A stretch of DNA of 21,304 nt from Verrucomicrobiota bacterium (GTDB lineage: Bacteria; Verrucomicrobiota; Verrucomicrobiia; Limisphaerales; JADLHS01): NCBI GenBank assembly GCA_025360895.1, contig JANYBF010000541.1, positions 1 through 21,304 on the forward strand, given 5' to 3'. The translations under genes were made by a program, and so were the position numbers. The notes below the pieces were generated by a model. The model saw nothing but the letters and a program-made list of their open reading frames with translations. It was not told the DNA's origin and did no database searches. Of this stretch, positions 8,775-17,000 are shown one piece after another; the first letter of the stretch is position 1, and each line of letters starts with the position of its first letter.

Positions 8775-8804
8775 AACAAATGAACATGATTTCGGGTTAT
8801 TGAA

Positions 8805-11459
8805 ATGTTCTTCATGAAAAAACTTTCATCCATTCTGCATAGACTGCGCTCGCTTGGACAACGACGGACGGCGAAGCAGGAAATTGACGAGGAATTACGC
8901 TTCCATATCGAACAGCGCACGGCGGAGAACATTGCTGCGGGAATGACACCGGAAGATGCCGCCCGCGAAGCGCGCAAACGCTTCGGCAATGTGCAGAGTG
9001 TTCGCGAGGAATGTCGGGAAACGCGTGGGGCGGGTTTTGGCGAAGCTACCTTGCAAGACATTCGGTTCGGGCTGCGGATGCTGCGTAAGAATCCCGGCTT
9101 CACCGCCGTGGCCGTGCTCACGCTCGCGCTCGGCATCGGGGCGAACACGGCCATTTTCAGCCTGCTGAATGCGATTCTGCTGCGTCCGCTGCCGCTCCGC
9201 GAGCCGGAACGCCTGGTTTGGATTTCCAACCCGATTCCTGGCTATGGCCTTCCGGGGCTTACTCGCCGATCGAATCTCCTCGATTGGCGCGAGTTGACTC
9301 ATTCGTTTGAGAGCCTTGGAGCTTACATCGGGTTTGCCGACCGGATCTCCTATACGTTGACGGGTCGCGGAGAGCCAAAGCGGTTGGAAGGCGCCCTGGT
9401 TACCGGAAGCTTTCTCGCAACACTCGGCGCGGCGCCGGGCTTGGGCCGGGGGTTTCTTGCCGAAGAATGCCAACGAAACGGCCCCCTGGCGATTATTCTG
9501 ACCGATCGGTTCTGGAGGGGGCAGTTTCAGGCAGACGCCGGGATCGTCGGAAAATATCTCACGATCAACAACAAGTCTTGGACGGTGGTGGGGGTGCTGC
9601 CGCCTTCGTTCGACTTCTCCTCCACCTTCATTCCCGGGGCGAGGTCAGTGGATTTTCTTTGCCCGCTGCGAGATGTTCCCGGCTACGAAAACTGGGGTAA
9701 CATGATGGCGGTCGTGGGGAGGTTGAAGTCTGGGGTAACGGTCGCCGCGGCACAGGCGGAACTCGACGTTCTGAATGCGCAACTTCAGAAAGCTCATCCC
9801 GAGCGGGGCATGTTCGGTTCACAGGTGATGGCATTGCGGGAGAGAATCGGCGGTTCTTTTCGACGCCAGTTCCTGGTGCTCGCGGGTGCTGCAGCCACCG
9901 TACTGTTGATTGCCTGCGCCAACTTGTCGAATCTTCTGCTGGCGCGTGCCGTCGCGCGCCGAAAAGAGATGGCCGTTCGCGTTGCGTTGGGTGCGGATCG
10001 CCGGCGCTTGATCCGCCAACTGCTCATCGAAAGCTTGCTCCTTTCCGGCCTTGGCGCGCTGCTGGGATTGCCGGTCGCCTATCTGGCAACGAACGCTTTC
10101 GCCCAATCGCAGGCGTTCAGCATCCCGCTCCTGCAGAGCGCGCGGGTGGATCTGCCCGCATTGAGCTTTACCCTCCTCGTGGCGGTGGCTGCCGCACTGA
10201 TCTTCGGAATGGCTCCTGCGCTCCAGTTGTCGCAGGCAACCCCGGAGGAGGGCTTGAGGGATGCGGGCCGTGGCACCAGCAGCGGCAGAAGCCGGCTCAG
10301 ACTGCGTCGAGGTCTGATTGTTTCCGAAGTGGCGATGACTTGTGCCCTCCTTATCGCCGCCGGTCTGTTGATGCGGAGCTTTTCCCGGTTGCTCGAGGTC
10401 CATCTTGGCTTCCGCCCGGCGCAGGCGGCGGCCTGGCGCATCGCGCCCAACCGGGCATTCGCCAACCATCAGGAGGAATCCGCCTTCTACCGGGAGTTGC
10501 TGGATCGCGTCAGAGCACTGCCGGGCGTCGAATCCGCCACTCTGGGAGCGACACTGCCTCTTGAATTGAACGATATCGTCCGCGTGCATCTCGTCGGCGC
10601 TCCAAGTCCACCGGCTAACATGCCCGGTATCTTTCTGCGCGAGGTCGGCGGGATCGATTATTTCAAAACGATGGGCATCCCGCTGCGCTCCGGTCGGGAT
10701 TTCGGTTCCCACGATGCGGGATCGAGTCCGAAGGCCATCGTCGTCAACGAGTCCCTGGCTCGCACGATGTGGCCGGGCCGGGATGCGGTGGGCCAGGCGC
10801 TGGTGCTCGAGGCTCCTCCCGATCCGCCGGTGGACTGCCGGGTGATCGCGGTGGTGGGCGACGTGCGGCAGAGCGCGCTCGAACAGGCGGCCGGCCCCGA
10901 GATGTATATGATGGATTGGGGGGGAAGGGAGCTGATCGTGCGGACCAGTCAAGCGCTTCAAGCGACCGTCCCTGCGGTGCGCGCCGCGCTGCGGGAATTC
11001 AACCCGGGCATGGCCACAGATGAATTCAAGCCGCTTGAACAGATCATCGATCGGGTCACCTCTCCAAGGCGGCTCGTGGCCCGGTTGCTAGCCCTTTTCT
11101 CGACGCTCGCCCTGCTCCTCGCGGCGGTTGGCATCTATGGTGTCCTGGCCGGTTCCGTGAACCAACGGACGCACGAGATCGGCATTCGACTCGCGCTCGG
11201 GTCGACGCGGGGCGCGGTGATGCGGCTCGTGCTAAAGGAAGGAATGAGCCTGGCGTTCGTGGGTTGCTTCATCGGAGTGCTCGGGGCGCTGGCATTGAAC
11301 CGGGCGATGCAGGGCTTGCTCTTTGGTGTGAGCCCCTCCGATCCGCTGACGATCGGGTTGAGCGCGCTGCTCCTGCTCGGGGTGGCGACTGTTGCCTGTT
11401 GGCTGCCAGCGCGCCGCGCGGCCCGGGTGGATCCGATGGTGGCGTTGCGACACGAATGA
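8805..11459 (+). CDS. ADOP-type ABC transporter permease 2 (MacB-like, duplicated)
   Basis: The 884-residue protein has the same plan as its neighbour: permease-prefix domain with KQEIDEELRFHIEQRTAENIAAGMTPEDAAREARKRFGN, TM1 (NPGFTAVAVLTLALGIGANTA), periplasmic domain, FtsX domain 1 (about 352-432, with RRKEMAVRVALGAD), a second TM near 500-525, a periplasmic domain and FtsX domain 2 (about 752-884, with THEIGIRLALGS), ending WLPARRAARVDPMVALRHE. The start is uncertain: ATG at 8805 (MFFMKKLSS) or at 8814 (MKKLSS), neither with a clear ribosome site. The two permeases are nearly alike in the first 110 residues but diverge strongly in the periplasmic parts, suggesting different substrate or partner contacts within one machine. 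A heterodimeric transporter with permease 1 is possible. Confidence 0.93.
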   Translation: MFFMKKLSSILHRLRSLGQRRTAKQEIDEELRFHIEQRTAENIAAGMTPEDAAREARKRFGNVQSVREECRETRGAGFGEATLQDIRFGLRMLRKNPGFTAVAVLTLALGIGANTAIFSLLNAILLRPLPLREPERLVWISNPIPGYGLPGLTRRSNLLDWRELTHSFESLGAYIGFADRISYTLTGRGEPKRLEGALVTGSFLATLGAAPGLGRGFLAEECQRNGPLAIILTDRFWRGQFQADAGIVGKYLTINNKSWTVVGVLPPSFDFSSTFIPGARSVDFLCPLRDVPGYENWGNMMAVVGRLKSGVTVAAAQAELDVLNAQLQKAHPERGMFGSQVMALRERIGGSFRRQFLVLAGAAATVLLIACANLSNLLLARAVARRKEMAVRVALGADRRRLIRQLLIESLLLSGLGALLGLPVAYLATNAFAQSQAFSIPLLQSARVDLPALSFTLLVAVAAALIFGMAPALQLSQATPEEGLRDAGRGTSSGRSRLRLRRGLIVSEVAMTCALLIAAGLLMRSFSRLLEVHLGFRPAQAAAWRIAPNRAFANHQEESAFYRELLDRVRALPGVESATLGATLPLELNDIVRVHLVGAPSPPANMPGIFLREVGGIDYFKTMGIPLRSGRDFGSHDAGSSPKAIVVNESLARTMWPGRDAVGQALVLEAPPDPPVDCRVIAVVGDVRQSALEQAAGPEMYMMDWGGRELIVRTSQALQATVPAVRAALREFNPGMATDEFKPLEQIIDRVTSPRRLVARLLALFSTLALLLAAVGIYGVLAGSVNQRTHEIGIRLALGSTRGAVMRLVLKEGMSLAFVGCFIGVLGALALNRAMQGLLFGVSPSDPLTIGLSALLLLGVATVACWLPARRAARVDPMVALRHE

Positions 11460-11515
11460 TTACCGAGGAACCCAAACAAGATAACAGCGACGTGCAACCG
11501 CTTTCCATTTGCTGA
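11456..11515 (+). CDS. Possible 19-residue small ORF overlapping the permease 2 stop
   Basis: ATG at 11456 overlaps the TGA stop of permease 2 in an ATGA junction, the classic layout for translational coupling. The frame reads MITEEPKQDNSDVQPLSIC and stops at 11513-11515, 25 bases before the lipoprotein start. The peptide is acidic at its N-terminal half, has no membrane segment and is not recognised. It may be chance, since ATGA occurs often; only the coupling geometry argues for it. Confidence 0.2.
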   Translation: MITEEPKQDNSDVQPLSIC

Positions 11516-11540
11516 AAACCAAAAATCTGCAACGATTCAA

Positions 11541-11897
11541 ATGAACAACCAAATCCATCGGCAATTGTCCACCCATTCGCGGATCAACGCCCTGACCGCT
11601 CTCACTGGCCTGATGCTGGCCATCACCGGTTGCACCAAGTCCACCCACGTCACCACGAACGCAGGCGGCCACCAGATCCGGGCCGTCATTGCGGGAGATC
11701 ACTCCATTACGAGCCAACCCGACCAAGGGACAATTTCCAGTCCGTTTGGCAAAATCACGATCGAACGCTCCCGCGTTAAGTTCGATGATGCGCCATGGAC
11801 GACGATACCCGAAGCCGTTCCCGTGCAAGTGAGGATGTCGAAGGGGAAGCTCTGGCTGGCTGCGGGTCCGGTGACCCTCAAACAAACCGTTCGCTAA
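11541..11897 (+). CDS. Small lipoprotein of the exporter operon (unrecognised)
   Basis: The 118-residue product begins with a signal peptide whose lipobox is L-A-I-T-G-C, with Cys31 as the probable lipidated residue; the n-region carries R7 and R14 and the h-region is ALTALTGLMLAI. The mature part (about 88 residues) appears to be all beta, with alternating patterns such as HQIRAVIAGDHSI, GKITIERSRVKFDD, VPVQVRMSKGKLWLAAGPVTL. No domain is recognised. It lies between permease 2 and ATPase 2, 12 bases before the latter, so it is probably cotranscribed and could be an accessory or substrate-binding lipoprotein facing the periplasm. Function by homology is unknown; lipoprotein status is well supported. 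Confidence 0.75.
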   Translation: MNNQIHRQLSTHSRINALTALTGLMLAITGCTKSTHVTTNAGGHQIRAVIAGDHSITSQPDQGTISSPFGKITIERSRVKFDDAPWTTIPEAVPVQVRMSKGKLWLAAGPVTLKQTVR

Positions 11898-11909
11898 ACG
11901 AAATGCTTT

Positions 11910-12611
11910 ATGCACACAACGATCCCATTGATTGAACTGAATAATATCGAAAAGGTATTTCTGACCGACGAACTGGAGACGCATGCGTTGTCCGGGGTCT
12001 GTTTTGAAATCCGCCACGGCGATTACGTGTCCATCTCTGGACCGTCTGGCTGTGGCAAATCCACGCTGCTGGCCATTCTGGGTTTGCTCGATTCGCCCAC
12101 TAACGGCAGCTACCAGCTCCGCGGCGAGCCGGTGGCGCAGTTGAACCCTGCCCAACGGGCGCGCGTGCGCAATCGCGAGATTGGCTTTATTTTCCAAAGC
12201 TTCAACCTCATCGGCGATCTGACCGTGTGGGAGAACATTGAATTGCCCCTGACGTACCGCGGACTGACCAAGGAGGAGCGCCGCGACCGCGTGGATGAAG
12301 CGTTGACGAAAGTGGGAATGACGGCGCGGGCAAAGCATTATCCGGCGCAGCTTTCCGGCGGACAGCAACAGCGCGTGGCGGTGGCCCGGGCGCTTGGTGG
12401 CCGGCCATCCATCCTGTTGGCGGATGAACCGACCGGAAATCTTGACTCAAAGAATGGCGACGCCGTGATGGGTTTGTTGCGTGAATTGCATGCGGAAGGG
12501 GCGACGATCTGCCTCGTGACGCATGACGAACGACACTCGCGCGACGCCCAGCGAACCATTCATCTGTTTGATGGAAAAACGGTCAGTGCCGAAGCCGCCA
12601 TCGCCGGTTGA
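11910..12611 (+). CDS. Second ABC transporter ATP-binding protein (MacB/LolD type)
   Basis: This 233-residue ATPase has Walker A GPSGCGKST, the Q-loop FIFQSFNLIGDLTVWENIELPL, signature LSGGQQQRVAVARAL, Walker B ILLADEPTGNLDS, and the switch histidine in LVTHDERHS. It is closer to the canonical MacB/LolD/FtsE pattern (TGNLDS, QQQRVAVARA) than ATPase 1 (TGNLH, QQQLVAVARA), so the two are not recent duplicates of each other. It ends 17 bases before the adaptor start. Because the operon holds two permeases and two ATPases, each ATPase may serve one permease, or they may act as a heterodimer; the sequence cannot decide this. Confidence 0.93.
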   Translation: MHTTIPLIELNNIEKVFLTDELETHALSGVCFEIRHGDYVSISGPSGCGKSTLLAILGLLDSPTNGSYQLRGEPVAQLNPAQRARVRNREIGFIFQSFNLIGDLTVWENIELPLTYRGLTKEERRDRVDEALTKVGMTARAKHYPAQLSGGQQQRVAVARALGGRPSILLADEPTGNLDSKNGDAVMGLLRELHAEGATICLVTHDERHSRDAQRTIHLFDGKTVSAEAAIAG

Positions 12612-12628
12612 TTCACGAAGGCTATTTT

Positions 12629-13900
12629 ATGGATGTACCCGTTTCACCCGCGAGACAGAAAAAGCGCCGATTACGTCGCTGGCTGCTCGGCAGCGCGATG
12701 GTCGTTGTGCTGGCGTTGGTCACGCTGGGCTTGTCCCAGCTTCAGCCCGCCGCGCCGCTGGTTGAAAGGTCCTCCCTCTGGCTGGACACCGTGAAACGCG
12801 GCGAGATGCTCCGGCAGGTGCGCGGGAACGGCACGTTAGTCCCGGAAGACATCCGTTGGCTGCCAACAGTGAACGCTGGTCGCGTGGAGCGCATTCTGGT
12901 TCTGCCCGGGGAGCGGGTGAAAACCGACACCGTGCTGGTGGAATTAAGTAATCCTTCGCTGGAACAGGACGTCTTTGAAGCGGAATCGCAACTCAAAGCG
13001 GCCCAAGCCGACCTGACCAACTTAAAGGTGCAACTCGGTTCGCAAAAGTTGACCCAGCAGGCTGCTGTGGCCACCGCAGAGGCAAATTACACCACCGCCA
13101 AATCCGAGTTCGACGTGAACGACGAACTTGGCAAAAGTGGACTGGTCGCGGCACTGGCCGTGAAGCAATCCAAAGCCCGAGCCGAACAACTGGCCAAGCT
13201 GCTGGCGATCGAAGGCGAGCGTTTGAATATGAGCGACGAATCCACCCGAGCCCAACTGGCGGCGCAGGACGAGAAGATCGCGCAACTCCAAGCCCAGATT
13301 GATCAGAAACGCCGGCACTTCGCGGCGCTTAAAATTTGCGCCGGCATGGATGGCGTGTTGCAACGGCTCGGCGATGCCGCCAATCCGCTCCAGGTTGGCC
13401 AGCAACTGGCGGCGGGCGCGCTGGTGGCGCGCGTCGCCAACCCGGCGAAGTTGAAGGCCACGATCAAGGTTGCGGAAACACAAGCGCGGGATGTTCAGCT
13501 CGATCAAATAGCGGAAATTGATACGCGCAACGGCAAAATCCCTGGTCATGTCATTCGCATTGATCCGGCGGTGGAGAACGGCACGGTGACGGTGGACGTG
13601 GCCTTGGACGGCGCCATGCCCAAAGGCGCACGGCCAGACTTAAGCGTAGATGGAACGATCCAACTTGAGCGTTTGGAGAACGTGCTGTATGTCGGACGTC
13701 CTGTACAAGGGCAGCCGGACAGTAAAGTTGGCCTTTTCAAACTGGTGGATGGCGGGAAGATCGCGGTGCGGGTGCCGGTCAACTTGGGCCGCAGTTCGGT
13801 CAGTACCATTGAAATAGTGGCGGGCTTGCAAGTTGGCGACCAGGTAATCCTGTCCGACATGTCGCAGTGGGACACTCACGATCGGGTGCGGTTGGAGTAA
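12629..13900 (+). CDS. HlyD/MacA-type periplasmic adaptor
   Basis: The 423-residue protein links inner-membrane exporters to the outer membrane. The start at 12629 is chosen because GAAGG at 12617-12621 lies 7 bases upstream; a TTG at 12608 in the same frame overlaps the ATPase stop but is less likely. A basic n-region (RQKKRRLRRW) precedes one membrane anchor (about residues 19-38). The first half of the biotinyl-lipoyl-like domain is near 78-113 (VNAGRVERILVLPGERVKTDTVLVELSNP), an alpha-helical coiled-coil hairpin spans about 115-230, and the second lipoyl half follows (GVLQRLGDAANPLQVGQQLAAGALVARV). A beta-barrel and membrane-proximal domain close the protein. It completes a MacAB-like exporter; the outer-membrane channel is not in this window. 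Confidence 0.92.
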   Translation: MDVPVSPARQKKRRLRRWLLGSAMVVVLALVTLGLSQLQPAAPLVERSSLWLDTVKRGEMLRQVRGNGTLVPEDIRWLPTVNAGRVERILVLPGERVKTDTVLVELSNPSLEQDVFEAESQLKAAQADLTNLKVQLGSQKLTQQAAVATAEANYTTAKSEFDVNDELGKSGLVAALAVKQSKARAEQLAKLLAIEGERLNMSDESTRAQLAAQDEKIAQLQAQIDQKRRHFAALKICAGMDGVLQRLGDAANPLQVGQQLAAGALVARVANPAKLKATIKVAETQARDVQLDQIAEIDTRNGKIPGHVIRIDPAVENGTVTVDVALDGAMPKGARPDLSVDGTIQLERLENVLYVGRPVQGQPDSKVGLFKLVDGGKIAVRVPVNLGRSSVSTIEIVAGLQVGDQVILSDMSQWDTHDRVRLE

Positions 13901-13927
13901 AAAGCCGGTTGGAAAATTTGAACACTC

Positions 13928-14005
13928 GTAGCCGCCGACGTGAGGAGGCGGAGGGTTTTATCATGAATGCCACAGCCGAATCCGCCTCCTTACGTCGGCG
14001 GCTAC
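13928..14005. repeat. Palindromic repeat, family A, at the convergent 3' ends of the adaptor gene and metH
   Basis: Two 25-base arms at 13928-13952 and 13981-14005 are inverted copies with one mismatch, separated by a 28-base loop. The left arm begins GTAGCCGCCGACGTGAGGAG. The core GACGTGAGGAGGC is shared with the repeat at 14895-14967 inside metH, so they are one family. The element sits 27 bases past the adaptor stop, and its right arm contains the metH stop codon (14002-14004). The transcribed hairpin could end transcription from both sides, but there is no T-run. Confidence 0.9.
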
Positions 14006-17000
14006 AATGTGCCGACCGTTTTGGCGGGATCGTAATTTAGCCAAGGGCTGAGCCAGCGTTCCATTTCGGACACAGATTTGGCTTTGCGCCTGGCAAGATC
14101 CTCAATCTGGTCTTTGCCCAGTTTGCCGACGGCGAAATATTTTGAATCCCGATGCGCGAAGTAGAGGCCGCTCACGCTGCTGCCCGGCCACATGGCAAAA
14201 CTTTCCGTGAGCTTGATGCCGGCCTGCTGCTCCACGTCGAGCAACTCCCAGAGCGTGCCTTTCTCGGTATGGTCCGGGCAGGCGGGATAACCGGCGGCGG
14301 GACGAATGCCGCGGTACTTTTCTTCGATCAGATCGTTCGTGGTGAGTTTTTCAACACGACCAAACCCCCATTCGTCGCGGACGCGTTTGTGCAGGAATTC
14401 CGCGAATGCTTCGGCTAAGCGGTCAGCAATCGCCTCGGCCATGATGGCGTTGTAATCGTCGTGTTGGGCTTTGAACTTTTCCACGATCTCTTTCAACCCA
14501 TGCCCACTCGTGACCGCAAAGCCGCCGATGTAATCGGGCGCGCCTTTCGGGGCGATGAAATCCGCCAGACAATAGTTCGGTGTGCCGTCGCCCTTCTCGA
14601 TCTGTTGGCGGAGGAAGTGGAGCTTCGTTCGTAGATGCTGGCGTGAGCCGTTGGTATAAACTTCCACGTCATCACCGACGCGGTTCGCCGGGAACAAGCC
14701 ATAGACCGCGCGGAGTTCCAGCGCTTTGTTCGCCACGAATTCGCCAAGCAGTTTTTGCGCGTCGGCAAACAACTTGGTGGCTTCTTCACCGTGCTTCTCA
14801 TGCTGAAGAATCTTCGGATAAACGCCGCGCAACTCCCAAGTGTGGAAGAACGGCGTCCAGTCAATGAACGGCACAAGTTCTTCAACCGATACTTGTAGGA
14901 GACGACGTGAGGAGGCTCTATCTGATTCGTTCGGGGTAGCAGTGAGACTCCTCACGTCGTCTCCTACGATTGGATTAGATGAAAGAACCCGCACGCCGGT
15001 GAACTCTGGCTTCGGCAGATCGTCATACTTCAACTTCGGGGCATTGGCACGGGCCGCTTCCAGCGACAAAAGTTTTGCCACTGATCCGGCGTGTTGGGCG
15101 CGGAGCTTCTCATAATCTTCGCGCAGTTGTTTCACGAATGGCGCTTTGCCGTCCTTGCTCAACAGGCTGGTCATTACCGGCACGGCACGCGAGGCGTCGA
15201 GGACGTGGACCACCGGCTCGCTGTAATGCTGGGCCACTTTGACGGCGGTGTGCGCCCGGCTGGTGGTCGCGCCGCCAATGAGGAGGGGAACTTTGAAGCC
15301 GGTCCGCTCCATCTCACGCGCGACGTGGACCATCTCGTCCAGCGACGGTGTGATCAAACCGCTGAGGCCGATGAGGTCGGCGTTTTCCAGCTTCGCGCGC
15401 TCCAGGATCTTCTCGCACGACACCATCACGCCAAGGTCGATTACCTCGTAGTTGTTACAAGCCAAAACGACACCGACAATATTCTTGCCGATGTCGTGAA
15501 CGTCGCCCTTGACGGTGGCGAGAATGATTTTACCCCGGGCCTGGTCGTCTTCGTCTAACGCGGAAGCGCGGACAACTTCGCCTGCTCTTCCTTCGCCTTG
15601 CGGGCGAGGCCCGCTTTGCGTAGGGCGTTCAGCGTCGCTTCGTCGAGCCGACGCATTCTCTCCTCCGCGCGTTGGCGTCTGGAAGAATCCATCCCGGACG
15701 GCGCCGGAGGCAAAATCTGAATCGTTGCAGTATTCATTGAGGTAACTTTCGGCCGTGATCCGCCCAGTTTCAAGCAGTTTTTCCACAGATTCGTGCAGGC
15801 GTTCACGAAGCCAGTCCAAGTTTTTTGGAGCCGGGTGGTTGAAGTCCGTGTTATCAAAAACTTTGACCGCAAACACACCTTCGTTGCCGGGAGGATTTTT
15901 AACCAGCGAAAGAACTGTGCGCGCCGACTGAAAATGCCCGCCTGCCGCCCGTTTCAATGGAACGATGCGACCGGTTTCTTTTGCACCACGCCGCAAAATG
16001 TTGCCGATGGCCTTTTCCCACTTACAATAAACGAACCGAATCTGCACGTCACAGCCACAAGCCAGCGCCGCCGCGATATGCTCCCGACTACGCGCCTCAT
16101 TCTGCAACGTTCCGTCCATCAAAATATCGGCGGCGCGCTCGACTTCCGCCTGCCGTGTTGCTGTCGTCTTGCCGCTACCTTGGCCGCCCGCGTTGAAGGC
16201 AATCAAGCTTTCCGGCGCCAACTCCGCGAGCCGCTTTGCAAACAGCCAGTCAATGAAAGCTCCGGATGGCGCAAGCGTGGCAATGCTCCATTGCTGGCGG
16301 CTCTCAACCGTGACGGCGTAGTCAGGGCTCAACTCCTGTGCGCTGTTTCGGTCGAAAACGTTGTTGAACAATTCTTCATAGCGCTTGCGGGCATCATCCA
16401 AATCAGCAACCAGTTCGGCGGCGAATTTTTGCTCGATGGCGCGTTCTTCGCGTGTCAGATCGGGGAACGGTTCGTAGGTAAACCCCTCGACAAGCGTGAC
16501 TCTGCCGCTGGCGGTTTGTTGCTCAGCCAAAACGCGTAATTCACGAATGCGGCGCTTCTTGGCCTTCTCGGCTTCCATGAACGGCGTGAGCCAGGCGACG
16601 GATTTTTTCATCACGCGCGCGGATTTCACAACCTGCGGCAAAAACATTTTGCCCGCGCCGAACAAATCACCCACGACGCTCATGCCAGCCATCAACGGCC
16701 CTTCGATGACCGTCAACGGCTTGCCGTATTTCAGCCGGGCTTCCTCGGTGTCCGCGTCAATGTAGGCATCAATGCCCTTCACCAACGCGTGCGACAGGCG
16801 TTCTTCGACCGGGCCTTTGCGCCAAGCTTCCGTAACAGTGGCATTACCACTGATGTTCACTTTTACAACTACTTCGCCAGAAACGTTGAATTCTCGTGGA
16901 TTCTTGAGCTCTTCGCCGTAAGTCACGAGCCGTTCGGTCGCATCGGAACGGCGATTGAGCAACACGTCTTCGACCAATTCCTTCAACTCCGGCTTGATCT

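Noticed and set aside
9819..10961. 380-codon minus-strand open frame, and a similar one at 6810-7841
   Set aside because: Both are antisense to the permease genes, are rich in His, Arg and Gln, and have no recognisable domain.
13928..14967. CRISPR array or transposon ends
   Set aside because: The two related palindromes are 900 bases apart with no regular spacers, and no transposase frame lies between them.
15541..16569. Intein as explanation of the MetH insertion
   Set aside because: No intein splice motifs (Cys/Ser at the start, His-Asn before Cys/Ser/Thr at the end) or homing endonuclease motifs are seen; the P-loop and DGT motifs point to a kinase-like domain.
15541..16569. A separate zeta toxin gene with an antitoxin nested in metH
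   Set aside because: The frame is continuous with metH on both sides and no internal stop or epsilon-like antitoxin frame is visible.
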